DNA of 64,000 bases from JAOUJD01 sp963726405 (GTDB lineage Bacteria > Pseudomonadota > Gammaproteobacteria > Burkholderiales > Burkholderiaceae_F), in contig CAVSCF010000005.1 in the NCBI GenBank assembly GCA_963726405.1, positions 248,001 to 312,000 of the forward strand, in the 5' to 3' direction. A program made the position numbers and the translations under genes. Shown one piece after another: positions 1 through 13,462 of this stretch. The notes beneath the pieces were generated by a model. It was not told where the DNA came from. It did not search any database and saw only the letters and a list, made by a program, of their open reading frames with translations. Every line of letters starts with the position of its first letter. Position 1 is the stretch's first letter.

Positions 1-1561
1 GGTAATACAGCACGAGCTCCTGGCGCTCCAGCGCCCGGTGCAGCGCGGTCTCGAGGCGCCAGCGCTCGGCCGTCGCCGTGTTCATCGCGCTCGAGAAACG
101 CAGCACTCCGTTCCGGCCGCTGTCCTTCACGGCGTACATGGCGATGTCCGCCTTGCGAAGCAGCGTGTCGACGTCGTTGCCGTCCGCGGGGTACGTCGCG
201 AGGCCGATCGAGGCCGTGACGAACAGCTCGTGTCCGGAGAAGCTGAACGGACGGCGCATGGCGTCCATCAGGCGCTGCGCCACCGTCTCGATGATCGTGG
301 GGTCGGCGAGGTCGGTCAGCAGGATCGTGAACTCGTCGCCCCCGAGCCGGGCGACGCTGTTGCTCGCGCCCGGCGATGGAGCCGCCGACTGCGAGCCGGC
401 CGCAAGGCTGCGCGTTGCCGAGCCGATCGACGGCGGTTGCACGGAGTTGCCGGCCGCGACGCGCTCGGCGGCGCGCGCGACGGTGTCGTTCTCGCGCACG
501 CACTGGAACAGCCGCTTGGCCACTTCTCGCAGCAGCTGGTCCCCCACCTGGTGGCCGAGCGTGTCATTGATCTGCTTGAAGCGGTCGAGGTCGATGAAGA
601 GCACGCCCACCGCGGTACCGCTCGTGCGCGCCCGCTCCAGTGCTGCGGAGAACTGGTCGCGGAAGAACCGGCGGTTCGGCAGTCCGGTCAGGCTGTCGAA
701 GTTCGCCAGCTGGCGGATCTGGTCTTCGGCCTGCTTGCGTTCGGTGATGTCCTGGATCACGCCGTGCACCGCCTTGGCGCCGCCCGCGTCGCCCCGGTCG
801 ATCTCCGCCTCGATGTGGACGATCCGGATCTGGCCGTTGGGCCGGGCAATGCGGCACTCGAAGTTCAGCTGCCCGTTCCCGGCCAGCGCCTCGCGGAACA
901 GCATGTCGATGCGGGCGCGCTCGTCCTCGACCACGCGGGACCAGACGAACCAGTCGGCCAGGCCCTCCTCCTGCTGCGGCAGGCCGGCGATGGGAAAGCA
1001 TTCCTCGGACAGCTTCACCCAGCGCGCCTCGATGTTCCATTCCCAGCTGCCGAGGCGCGCGATGCGCTGCGCCTTGGTCAGCTTGGCGCGACTCTCCGCG
1101 AGTTCCTCGCGCATGCGGGAAGCGCGGATCATGTAGCGGAGGCGCTCGGACAGCAGCGTCCACTGCGACGTGCTCTTGACGAAGAAGTCGGTCGCCCCCG
1201 CCTCGTAGGCACGGGCGATCGATGGCTCGTCGTCGAGGCCGGTCAGCATCAGCACCGGCACGTGCTCGCCGCCCGGAAGACGTCGCAGCCGCTCGCAGGT
1301 GACGAAGCCGTCGATCTCCGGCATGAGGGCATCGAGCACCACCGCGTCGGGCTGGTGATCGTTGAACAGTTCGAGAGCATTCGCGCCGCCGTCAGCCTCG
1401 ATTACCCGCCAGTGCCGCTCCGCGAGCGCCGATGCGGTGAGCAGGCGCGCCACCGGATCGTCGTCGACGAGCAGCACGAGATCGTGGCGGCGCTCGCCGC
1501 CCGCGCCGGCGTCGTCCCTGAGATCGTTGTTCTTCTCTGTGTCGCGGTTCATCACTTGCAT
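1..1561 (-). CDS. Response regulator with PAS, GGDEF and start of EAL domain (3' end cut by window)
   Basis: Two-component output protein predicted to make and/or degrade c-di-GMP in the cytoplasm. Reading from the ATG at 1561, the receiver spans about residues 28-145 with acidic pocket VDDD and phospho-acceptor Asp77 (VVLDALMPEIDG). A PAS domain with PAC tail (DITERK) follows. Next is a GGDEF domain whose active-site motif RLGGDEF is intact, preceded by DSLTGLPNRRFF. The last visible residues (ALERQELVLYY) are the usual start of an EAL phosphodiesterase domain, so the missing C-terminus is probably EAL. The gene starts 7 bases after the stop of the upstream hybrid kinase, so the two are probably one operon and a signalling pair. 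An alternative ATG at 1552 is equally possible. An insertion of roughly 30 residues rich in Ala and Ser sits just before the GGDEF motif, which is unusual. Which activity dominates cannot be judged from this fragment. Confidence 0.85.
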   Translation of the reverse strand, partial: MQVMNRDTEKNNDLRDDAGAGGERRHDLVLLVDDDPVARLLTASALAERHWRVIEADGGANALELFNDHQPDAVVLDALMPEIDGFVTCERLRRLPGGEHVPVLMLTGLDDEPSIARAYEAGATDFFVKSTSQWTLLSERLRYMIRASRMREELAESRAKLTKAQRIARLGSWEWNIEARWVKLSEECFPIAGLPQQEEGLADWFVWSRVVEDERARIDMLFREALAGNGQLNFECRIARPNGQIRIVHIEAEIDRGDAGGAKAVHGVIQDITERKQAEDQIRQLANFDSLTGLPNRRFFRDQFSAALERARTSGTAVGVLFIDLDRFKQINDTLGHQVGDQLLREVAKRLFQCVRENDTVARAAERVAAGNSVQPPSIGSATRSLAAGSQSAAPSPGASNSVARLGGDEFTILLTDLADPTIIETVAQRLMDAMRRPFSFSGHELFVTASIGLATYPADGNDVDTLLRKADIAMYAVKDSGRNGVLRFSSAMNTATAERWRLETALHRALERQELVLYY

Positions 1562-1568
1562 GGCGGCT

Positions 1569-6077
<4,509 letters not shown>

Positions 6078-6338
6078 GGCGAAAGCGGTAGCCCGACGCA
6101 ACGCGCCGGACGGTTCGGAGTCCAGCGTGCAGGCTAGTGCCCAAGGCCGAAGGTCACCCCTCTGAAAAGGACGTCCTTCCAGCGGCATTTCCCGGTAGTC
6201 CGGGCGGACGAGGGACGCGACCAGCCCTCGGCGACGACGATCCCGGTTGTCCGAAGGAACGCGCGCTCGCGCAGGCCGCGTCGATGCTGCACAATCGCCG
6301 GGGGTTTCGGGACGGATTTCGGGGACGGAGACAACCAG

Positions 6339-7670
6339 TTGGCCACGGGGCGGGGCAGGTCGGCCGGGAGGCGGGAAACCGTGCGGGGCCGCGCGCTGGC
6401 GGCGGGCGCGTTATCGCTGCCGCTGGCAGCCAGCGCGGCGAGTGGCGGTGGCAGCGCGGCATCGCTTCTGCTGGCCGTCGTCGTCGGAGCGGCCGTCGCC
6501 TTCGCCGCGGTCGCGCTCGCCCTGCGCGTGCGGAACCGCCGAACCGTCGAGCCTCTGCAGCAAGCGCTGTCCGCGGCCAGTGTCTTCTGGTGGCGCACCG
6601 ACATCGCCGGCCGCATCGTCGATCTGCAACCCGGCAGCCTGGCGAGCGGCGTGGACTTCGAACGCTTGCGTGGCCGCTTGCTGTGGCATCCGGCCGACGA
6701 GCGCCCCGGGATCCAGCCCCTGCAGGAGGCCTTCCGCGAGGGCCGCCCGTTCACCGCGATCCCGATCCCGATCGGCCTGCCGACGGAAACCCTCCTCGCC
6801 CTGTCCGGGGGACCGGTCCGGTCGTCGTCGGGCGCGCTGCTCGGTTACGCCGGGGTCGCCCAGCCCTCCGCCGGGCAGACCCTCATCGGCGGCGCGGAGC
6901 TGAAATCCCTCCGTGCCGACCTCGAGGAACGGAACCGCCAGCTGGGCGAACGCACGCGTGAACTCGACAACGCGGTCCGCGAACTCGACAGCTTCGCCTA
7001 CTCGGTCTCGCACGATCTGCGCGCGCCGCTACGCGTGGTCGACGGCTTCACGACGATCGTCCTGGAGGACTACGGCGACCGCGGCAAACCGCTCGATGAA
7101 GTGGGCCGGGACCATCTGCGCCGCATCGTCGCGGCGAGCCAGCGGATGAACACGATGATCGACACCCTGCTCGGGCTGTCGCGCATGACCAGCCGCGAGT
7201 TGTCGCGGGAGCGGGTCGACCTGTCGCAGATCGCCCGCGAACTGACCGACGACCTGCGGGCGCAGGACGGCGCTCGCGCGGTCGACTTCGTCGTCGCGCC
7301 CGACCTGCGGACCGACGGCGACTCGACGCTGCTTCGGCTGGTGCTGCAGAACCTGCTCGGTAACGCCTACAAGTTCACCGGGAAGAACCGGCTGGCGCGG
7401 GTCGAGTTCGGCGCACGGGCCGACGCGAATGGACTGGCTTACTACGTCAGGGACAACGGCGCCGGGTTCGACATGCGCTTCGCCGAGAAGATGTTCGGCC
7501 TGTTCCAGCGACTGCACAGCGCAAACGAGTTTCCGGGAACCGGCGTGGGACTCGCCACGGTCCAGAAGATCATCCGGAGGCACGGCGGACGCGTGTGGGC
7601 GGAGGCCGTTGCGGCACCGAACGAAGGGCACGGCGCCACGTTCTACTTCACGCTCTGGGAAAAGCAGTGA
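6339..7670 (+). CDS. Membrane-anchored sensor histidine kinase, phytochrome-type HisKA
   Basis: Orthodox histidine kinase of 443 aa. A hydrophobic stretch at about 41-63 anchors it near the N-terminus. A degenerate PAS-like segment (about 70-180) and a short coiled coil (about 187-215) lead to HisKA with His225 in the motif YSVSHDLRAPLR, typical of phytochrome-like and CheB/CheR-linked kinases. The ATPase domain shows Asn338 (QNLLGNAYKF), DNGAGF at 372-377 and GTGVGLA near 400. It lacks a receiver. The start is uncertain: TTG at 6339 gives the full length, while GTG at 6381 follows a GGGAGG sequence and would remove 14 residues. It is transcribed away from the hybrid kinase at 1569-6077. The next genes are on the other strand, so no cognate regulator is co-transcribed. 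The convergent ANTAR regulator at 8114 is a nearby but unproven partner. Confidence 0.88.
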   Translation: MATGRGRSAGRRETVRGRALAAGALSLPLAASAASGGGSAASLLLAVVVGAAVAFAAVALALRVRNRRTVEPLQQALSAASVFWWRTDIAGRIVDLQPGSLASGVDFERLRGRLLWHPADERPGIQPLQEAFREGRPFTAIPIPIGLPTETLLALSGGPVRSSSGALLGYAGVAQPSAGQTLIGGAELKSLRADLEERNRQLGERTRELDNAVRELDSFAYSVSHDLRAPLRVVDGFTTIVLEDYGDRGKPLDEVGRDHLRRIVAASQRMNTMIDTLLGLSRMTSRELSRERVDLSQIARELTDDLRAQDGARAVDFVVAPDLRTDGDSTLLRLVLQNLLGNAYKFTGKNRLARVEFGARADANGLAYYVRDNGAGFDMRFAEKMFGLFQRLHSANEFPGTGVGLATVQKIIRRHGGRVWAEAVAAPNEGHGATFYFTLWEKQ

Positions 7671-7689
7671 CGCCAGGCGCGCGTGGCGC

Positions 7690-8097
7690 CTAGCCCAGCC
7701 GCCATTCGTGCCCGCACTTCGTGCAGCGGACCCGCAGCCAGTGCGGCCGCCCCGCCTCCGGCGGGTCGTCTTCCGTCGCGGACTCCTGTCCGAGAACCTT
7801 GAACTTTCCCCACGCGGCACACTGGCCGCAGGTCGCGCCCTCGGCGAACTGCTCGGCGCGGGACAGCAGCACGGTGAATCGCCGCCAGGCCACGAGCATC
7901 AACACACCGCCCAGCGCGGCGGCCGAAAGGGTTGCCAGGTAGGAAAGTCCGCCCTTGGCGTCGCCCATCACCTCGATGCCCGAGAGCAGCAGGATCAGGG
8001 CGACGAACGCCAGCGCGAGGTAGGCGTGGCTTTCGATCAGCTGGCGTTCATACCAGCGCCGGAATCCGTGTCGATGGATGTACTCCGCGACCCTCAT
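7690..8097 (-). CDS. Small membrane protein with C-terminal zinc ribbon
   Basis: Unrecognised protein of about 135 aa from the ATG at 8097; a longer start at 8151 would run into the upstream gene. Two adjacent hydrophobic segments (LALAFVALILLLSGI and LATLSAAALGGVLMLVAW) form a membrane hairpin. The cytoplasmic C-terminus carries two Cys-x2-Cys pairs (CGQC and CTKC) about 40 residues apart, the layout of a zinc ribbon. It follows the ANTAR response regulator by 16 bases and the nine-PAS kinase further upstream, so it probably belongs to their operon. A role as a redox or metal-responsive accessory protein would be a guess from context. It ends 19 bases from the convergent kinase gene at 6339-7670. 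Confidence 0.65.
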   Translation of the reverse strand: MRVAEYIHRHGFRRWYERQLIESHAYLALAFVALILLLSGIEVMGDAKGGLSYLATLSAAALGGVLMLVAWRRFTVLLSRAEQFAEGATCGQCAAWGKFKVLGQESATEDDPPEAGRPHWLRVRCTKCGHEWRLG

Positions 8098-8113
8098 CCC
8101 GCATCCCCTGCAC

Positions 8114-8725
8114 CTAGCGGCGGATGGAATTGAGCCGGTTCGCGGCTTCAACCATGGCGGACGCGAGTTCGCTTGCGGCCTTGTTTTCCGCCTGGGCCTG
8201 CAGCCTCAGCGCGGCCGCGGCGCGGTCGAAATCGATGCGCAGGCGCTCCATCAGGATGCCCGCCGCGATGTACTCGTCACGCTCGTGCGACGCCGGTGCG
8301 GTGGCCGCTGCCGGCTCGGGGTCGGCCGCGACCTCCGCCACGCCTCGCCTCTCGTTCGCGCGGGACAGCGCCGCACGCACGGCGGGCACGATCTGGCGCA
8401 CGTCGAGCGGCTTGACCAGGTAACCGAGTGCCCCCATCCGGGTCGCTTCCTCCACGATGTCGCTGTCGCCAAAGGCCGACAGGAACATGAAGCCGGTGTC
8501 GGTATTGGCGGCGAGATACCTGGCGACATCCATGCCCGACTTGCCCTGCATGCGCATGTCGAGGATCGCCAGCCGCGGTTTGTGCTTCCGCGCCAGCAGG
8601 ATGGCGTCGTCGCCGTTGTCGGCCTCGATGACGTCGAAACCGGATTGCTTCAGCCCGGCGACCAGCGTCGCCAGTACCAGGCGGTCGTCGTCGACCACCA
8701 TCAGCGTCGGGTTTGAATTCTCCAT
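8114..8725 (-). CDS. Response regulator with receiver and ANTAR-type RNA-binding domain
   Basis: Protein of 203 aa. The N-terminal receiver has the acidic cluster VDDD at 11-14, phospho-acceptor Asp56 (LAILDMRM) and the conserved Lys105 (YLVKPLD). After a linker rich in Ala, Glu and Pro, the C-terminal 55 residues resemble an ANTAR domain (AAGILMERLRIDFDRAAAAL, then an Ala-rich helix). ANTAR domains bind paired hairpins in nascent RNA and prevent termination once the receiver is phosphorylated. ANTAR regulators are typically partnered with HisKA_2-type kinases, and exactly such a kinase lies 53 bases upstream on the same strand. The RNA target is not identified. A paired-hairpin leader in front of a metabolic operon would be expected somewhere in the genome. 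The ANTAR call rests on pattern and context, not a profile score. Confidence 0.8.
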   Translation of the reverse strand: MENSNPTLMVVDDDRLVLATLVAGLKQSGFDVIEADNGDDAILLARKHKPRLAILDMRMQGKSGMDVARYLAANTDTGFMFLSAFGDSDIVEEATRMGALGYLVKPLDVRQIVPAVRAALSRANERRGVAEVAADPEPAAATAPASHERDEYIAAGILMERLRIDFDRAAAALRLQAQAENKAASELASAMVEAANRLNSIRR

Positions 8726-8778
8726 GCGTATCCCCTCGTCCCGCCGTCATTGTGCGGCAGGACGCACCCCATTGGCCG

Positions 8779-11700
8779 TCAAACGCTGTCCTCGCGGATC
8801 GACGGTGGAAACAGCTGCAACCGGGCGGCGACGAGCGCTCCCGACTGTTCGAGCGTCAGCTTGGCGCCCCGCCGCGGCAACAACGCCTTCACGAGGCCCA
8901 GCCCGGAAACGCTCGTTGCGATCTGCGCAAGATCGAACCCTGCCGGCAGGCGGCCCGGATTCTCGATCGCGAACACCATGCCGTCCGGCCGGCCTGACAC
9001 CCGCACCATGATGCCGTCCGCCCGCGACGCCCGGTGCTTGATGGCGTTGGTGCCGAGTTCGTTCATGACGAGGGCGAGCGGCACCGCCTCGCTCTCGGGC
9101 AGGCCGTAACGCCACAGATCCGGCGGCGGCGGCTCGAAGCGGATCTCGACGCCGAACATGCTCGACAGCGTGGCGAAGATGCCCTGCGCCACGCCGAGCA
9201 CGGGCAAGGTCCCCGTCGAACGGATCTGCAGTCCGTGCACCTGGGCGATCGCCTGGATCTGCCCGGCGATCTCCGACAGCGTTTCGGCCACCTCGGGCTT
9301 GCTGTCCGACATGTGCTGCAGGAGGCCGGCCACACCCTGGAGGTTGTTCTTGATGCGGTGGTGCACTTCGCGCACGAGGATGTCGCGCTGCATGACCACC
9401 TCTTCCATCCGCTGCTGCTCGGCACGGGTCCGTTCGGTGACGTCATCGGCAATGCCGAATACGCGCACCGCGCCGTCTTCCATCCGCACGGGGTTCAGCC
9501 GCACGTTGATGATCCGCACACCCTTGCTGCGGTGATCGAGGCGGGCCGTGACCTCCGAGCGCTCCAGGCGCCGCATGCGGGCCACCAGCCGCGGAAGCAT
9601 GCGGGTGATGGCGGGCAGGTCCTCGTAGTTGACGTGGCGAAGCACGCTGCGCGGATCGTCGAGCAACTGCTCGACCGAGCCGCCCACCATCGACGTGTAG
9701 CGCGGGTTCACGTAAAGCACGTTCGCGAAATCGCCCGTCATGATGAACACGAGCTGGTCGATGTTCTCGGCAAACTGCCGGAACCGGGCCTCGGTCTCCC
9801 GCAACGCCACTTCGGCGCGCACTTCCTCGGTCAGGTCGTCGATGATCGACATGACGTAGCGCGCGTTGCTGTCCTCAGGGCGGCTGGCGCCGGGCTGCGA
9901 CTCGAACAGCGGCACCACCCGCTGGTTCACCGTGAGGCGCTTGCCGTCCGCACGCAGCATGATGTCGCGTGGCCGCTCCACCTGGCTGCCGGTCGAGAGC
10001 GCCTTGCGGTCGAGTTCGGTGTAGAGGTCGGCGAACGGCCGGGCATAGATCTCGTTCCATGTCCGCCCGATCACCTGCTTGCGCGTGAGCCCGGTGATCG
10101 CCTCGCCGGCCCTGTTGAGGCTGACGAAACGCCCGGTCTCGGCCTCGCGCACGGACACGAGCACCGGCAGGTGCTCGACCACGAGATCGAGGTAGTTGCG
10201 CATGCGGCGCAGTTCCTCCTCGGACCGGCGGCGCGCATCGACGTCCATCAGGGTCAGGATCATTCCGCGCTCGGGGGCCGACGGCTCGATCGGCCGGCCG
10301 TACCCGGCGCACCAGAACGTGGTTCCGTCCGCGCGCCGCATCAGGCGCTCGAACGAGAAGGCGCCGTCGCCCTCGACGACATCGTCGACCTCGCCTTCGA
10401 GCGAGGTCGGCGCGGCGGCCCGGACGTCCTCCCATTGCTCGGGCGCGGCGAACAGCGAACCGATCTGGAGTTCCGAGAAATCGCGGGCGTCATAGCCGAA
10501 CAACTGCTCGGTCGCCGCGTTGGCCTTCACGATCAGGTCGTTGGCGACGTACAGCATGCCGACCAGCGTGTTATCGAAGATCAGTTGCAGTTCCGACAGC
10601 GTCTCGCGCAGTTCGCGCTCCGACCGCTTGCGCTTGTCGACATCGACGAACGCGAAGATGTAACCCAGCTCGGGCCGTTCGGGGTTGACGGCGCGGCCCT
10701 GCACGGCGACCCAGATCGGATCGCCCTTGCGCCGGTACATGTGCAGCTCGAATTCGCAGGCGCCGTTCTCGTGGATCTGCTGGTAGTGCTCGGCGAGGCT
10801 GGCGAGCAGCAGATGGTCCGTCGGATGGGTGAACAGCTGCATCTGGTTCACCAGGCCGCCCGGGTCGCAGGCAAGCAGCTCCTCCATGGCGCTGTTGGCG
10901 CGCACCGGCCGACCGTCGCGAACGAAGAGCAGGCCGACCAGGGCCGTGTCGAAGATCAGCTGCTGCTGGGCAAGCGCCGTCTGCAACTGCTCTTCCTGCC
11001 CGCGCCGCTCGGTGATATCGAGGATCGAGGCGATCGTGCCGCGCGCGGGGCTCTTGGGATCGACCGGACGCAGGGACACCAGGCCCCAGATCGGACCCGA
11101 GGGGCCTTTCATGCGCGCTTCGAACGATGCCGGACGGCCGCTCGCGACGAGGTTGTTCAATGGCGTAAGGGCCGCCCGGTACTCCTGCTCGCTCGCGAAC
11201 AGATCGCCGAAGCTGACCCCCGCCAGATCGCGGCCTGGCTGGCCGAACATCAACTGGGTCTGCGAGTTGAAGCGCACGACGCGGTCGTCCGCCAGATGAA
11301 GCACCGCCGTCGACGTGGCGTCGAGCACCACGTTGAGTTCCAGCAGGGACCGCGACAGCGCCTCGCGCTGCCGCTTGATCTCGGAAATGTTCTGGAAGGT
11401 GTAGATGGCCTCGCGCAGCACCGTGAGGCCCGGCTCGTCCGCCTGGATCGGCCGCGCCTGCACCAGGCACCAGACGGGCTCGCCGTCGCGCCGGAACAGC
11501 ACGACCTCCGCGCTCGTCGTCTGGTACGCCCGCACGACCGGCATGCCGGACACTTCGCCAGGCATCCGGTTGTCGCGATCGACGCACAGATCCCAAAGCG
11601 GCATCCCGATCACTTCGCCGTCGGCATAGCCGAACATTTCGGCGAACTCGCGATTGGCCAGCAGGATCTTGCCCGACATGGTTTGCGCGACACCCACCGA

Positions 11701-13041
11701 CATCGTCTCGAACAGCGTCTGCTGGTCGCGCAGCGCGACCTGCAGCTGCTCCTCGAAGATCTTGCGATCGGTGAAATTCTCCAGAACGATCAGGTAGTGG
11801 CGGTGGCCCGTGCCGGCCGACACCGTTCGCACGCTGCTCTTTGTCCAGACGAGCCGGCCTTCGCGATGGACCAGCCGGCGCTCGGCCGTGTCCGCCTGCT
11901 GCACGCCGCGCTGCATCTCGTCGCGCATGCGCCGGTACGCCGCGAGGTCGTCGGCATGAACCACCGTCTCGGGATCCTTGCCGATCAGCTCCTCGACCGG
12001 ATAGCCGACCGTCTCGCATGCCGAAAGGTTGGCGCCGATGATGCGAAAACCGCTGTCGAGCAGCAGGGCCGCAACGGGACTCTCGTCGAACAGCGCGCGG
12101 AAACGCTCGGCGCTTTCCGTCAGCGCCGCCTCGGCCTGCTTGCGCGTGCTGATGTCCCGCGACAGGAGCAGGATGAACTCCCGTCCGGCCTGCTCCACGC
12201 GCTGTATCACGGTCTCGACCGGGAACTCGGTGCCGTGACGCGTGCGATAGCGCGCCTCGCCCTGGTGGGCACCGCGCGTGCGCAACTGGTCGTACACCGC
12301 CTCGAAGCCTTCGTCCTCGAGACCGACGTCGATGGCGCCGAGCGTCAGCCCCTTGATGTCGTCGCGTTCGTAGCCGAGTGCCTTGAGCGCCGTCTCATTG
12401 GCGTCGAGCAGGTGTCCATGCCGGTCGACTTCCATGACCATCTCGCCGACCGACTCCAGCGCCTGGCGCAACGCGGCGAGCGAACTTTCGGCGAACCGCT
12501 CGCGGTCGATGCGCTCCAGCAGGATGAAGACGCCGCCAAAGCGGTGGCCGGGCTCATATACCGGCGTGCACTTCACACGAAGCCACGGACGATCGCCGAG
12601 GGGGTAGCGATACTCGGCTTCGCGCGTGGTCGACTGCTCGCCCGCCTGCATGCGCTCCAGTTCGGCAGCGAGCGCGGCGACCTGCGCCAGCCCGGGTGCG
12701 TCGGCGAGGCGCAGGCCGATGACGTCGGCGGCGGCCACGCCAAGGAGACCTTCGAGGTAATCGTTCCAGACGCGATAGCGCAGGGCCGCGTCGAGCATGC
12801 AGATGCCGACGGGCGCGGACGCGAGCAACGTCCCGACGAACAGATCGCCCATCGGCGGCGGCAGGTCGCCCTCGCGTGGCGAACTCGACGCCTGCGGGGG
12901 CGGCGGATCCGCGGAGCCGGCGGCGCTGCGCATCAGGGCGAGCAGAGTCTCATCGGACACGACCTCGACACTCAAGGCGTCGACGCGGCGGGCGCGACCG
13001 CCGAACGCAAGCGGATCGGTCTGGGAAGGAAGCTCTGACAC
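8779..13041 (-). CDS. Soluble nine-PAS sensor histidine kinase (HisKA_2 family)
   Basis: Very large cytoplasmic kinase of 1420 aa without any membrane segment. I count nine PAS units in series, recognised by repeated openings such as LFDESPVAALLLD, IFDTALVGLLFV and IFDNTLVGMLYV and by PAC tails ending in DI or DV plus basic residues. The C-terminus is a HisKA_2 module: VREVHHRIKNNLQG with the phospho-acceptor His at 1227 or 1228, then an HWE/HisKA_2-type ATPase with NELGTNAIKH (Asn about 1327) and GLGLVKALL. The start is GTG at 13041; ribosome-site support is weak. The gene heads an operon with the ANTAR regulator (8114-8725), its predicted phosphorylation partner, and the zinc-ribbon protein. 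Different PAS units may bind heme, flavin or small molecules, but no cofactor can be assigned by eye. Confidence 0.88.
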   Translation of the reverse strand: MSELPSQTDPLAFGGRARRVDALSVEVVSDETLLALMRSAAGSADPPPPQASSSPREGDLPPPMGDLFVGTLLASAPVGICMLDAALRYRVWNDYLEGLLGVAAADVIGLRLADAPGLAQVAALAAELERMQAGEQSTTREAEYRYPLGDRPWLRVKCTPVYEPGHRFGGVFILLERIDRERFAESSLAALRQALESVGEMVMEVDRHGHLLDANETALKALGYERDDIKGLTLGAIDVGLEDEGFEAVYDQLRTRGAHQGEARYRTRHGTEFPVETVIQRVEQAGREFILLLSRDISTRKQAEAALTESAERFRALFDESPVAALLLDSGFRIIGANLSACETVGYPVEELIGKDPETVVHADDLAAYRRMRDEMQRGVQQADTAERRLVHREGRLVWTKSSVRTVSAGTGHRHYLIVLENFTDRKIFEEQLQVALRDQQTLFETMSVGVAQTMSGKILLANREFAEMFGYADGEVIGMPLWDLCVDRDNRMPGEVSGMPVVRAYQTTSAEVVLFRRDGEPVWCLVQARPIQADEPGLTVLREAIYTFQNISEIKRQREALSRSLLELNVVLDATSTAVLHLADDRVVRFNSQTQLMFGQPGRDLAGVSFGDLFASEQEYRAALTPLNNLVASGRPASFEARMKGPSGPIWGLVSLRPVDPKSPARGTIASILDITERRGQEEQLQTALAQQQLIFDTALVGLLFVRDGRPVRANSAMEELLACDPGGLVNQMQLFTHPTDHLLLASLAEHYQQIHENGACEFELHMYRRKGDPIWVAVQGRAVNPERPELGYIFAFVDVDKRKRSERELRETLSELQLIFDNTLVGMLYVANDLIVKANAATEQLFGYDARDFSELQIGSLFAAPEQWEDVRAAAPTSLEGEVDDVVEGDGAFSFERLMRRADGTTFWCAGYGRPIEPSAPERGMILTLMDVDARRRSEEELRRMRNYLDLVVEHLPVLVSVREAETGRFVSLNRAGEAITGLTRKQVIGRTWNEIYARPFADLYTELDRKALSTGSQVERPRDIMLRADGKRLTVNQRVVPLFESQPGASRPEDSNARYVMSIIDDLTEEVRAEVALRETEARFRQFAENIDQLVFIMTGDFANVLYVNPRYTSMVGGSVEQLLDDPRSVLRHVNYEDLPAITRMLPRLVARMRRLERSEVTARLDHRSKGVRIINVRLNPVRMEDGAVRVFGIADDVTERTRAEQQRMEEVVMQRDILVREVHHRIKNNLQGVAGLLQHMSDSKPEVAETLSEIAGQIQAIAQVHGLQIRSTGTLPVLGVAQGIFATLSSMFGVEIRFEPPPPDLWRYGLPESEAVPLALVMNELGTNAIKHRASRADGIMVRVSGRPDGMVFAIENPGRLPAGFDLAQIATSVSGLGLVKALLPRRGAKLTLEQSGALVAARLQLFPPSIREDSV

Positions 13042-13164
13042 GCGCGAGCCTGTCAGGCGATCGATCGGAAGGGCATGGATGCGAAGGGCGCGCGCGCCGT
13101 TGAAAGCCGATCAAGAATACCCCAAGGGCTACGTAAACCGGCGATGAATCATGAGTTTGCATCC

Positions 13165-13196
13165 CTCAAGTTGACCGGGAAGGTGCCGAACTTGAG
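13165..13196. repeat. 8-bp inverted repeat upstream of the flgM-like gene
   Basis: Perfect arms CTCAAGTT (13165-13172) and AACTTGAG (13189-13196) are separated by 16 bases. Arm centres are 24 bases apart, a little over two helical turns, which suits a dimeric regulator. The right arm ends 23 bases before the ATG of the 64-aa FlgM-like gene, so it could be an operator for it. No binding protein is known. Confidence 0.4.
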
Positions 13197-13219
13197 CCAT
13201 TGGACCGAGTTTTCGCGCC

Positions 13220-13414
13220 ATGAGGAACGAACACCACACCGATCAGGAAGCTGCCGTCCAGCGCGAGTGGGAGTCGCTGCTGGTCCGGCTGCGGGCGGCG
13301 GATGCCGGCGACGTGCGCCTGCAGCGCGTCCGTCATGCGATTGCGAGCGGCGAGTTCCAGGTGGACGCACGCGCCATCGCGGGTCGCCTGATCGCGCGCT
13401 TCCTCACTTCTTGA
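13220..13414 (+). CDS. Short FlgM-like anti-sigma-28 factor
   Basis: Protein of 64 aa whose second half (VRLQRVRHAIASGEFQVDAR, then AIAGRLIARFL) matches the C-terminal sigma-binding region of FlgM: Val-Arg, a short helix, Gly-Glu-Phe-x-Val-Asp, then Ile-Ala and a hydrophobic helix. FlgM holds FliA inactive in the cytoplasm until the hook is built and is then exported. Typical FlgM is about 90-100 aa; this one lacks most of the flexible N-terminal half needed for export. An in-frame TGA at 13193-13195, with no ATG, GTG or TTG between it and the ATG at 13220, excludes a longer form. It lies next to and convergent with fliA, which supports the call. It may be a non-exported anti-sigma or a decayed copy, with the main flgM elsewhere. 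Confidence 0.6.
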   Translation: MRNEHHTDQEAAVQREWESLLVRLRAADAGDVRLQRVRHAIASGEFQVDARAIAGRLIARFLTS

Positions 13415-13462
13415 GCCAGGGTAGGACAGTCGCTGCCAGCTGCGGCGGCCACCGGCCGTCCG

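Noticed and set aside
9034..13038. Open frame of 1334 codons on the plus strand opposite the nine-PAS kinase
   Set aside because: Same antisense artefact of high GC; composition is low in hydrophobic core residues and no family is visible.
13042..13164. Sigma-28 promoter for the FlgM-like gene
   Set aside because: TAAA at 13134 and GCCGATCA near 13106 are in the wrong order and spacing for a sigma-28 site.
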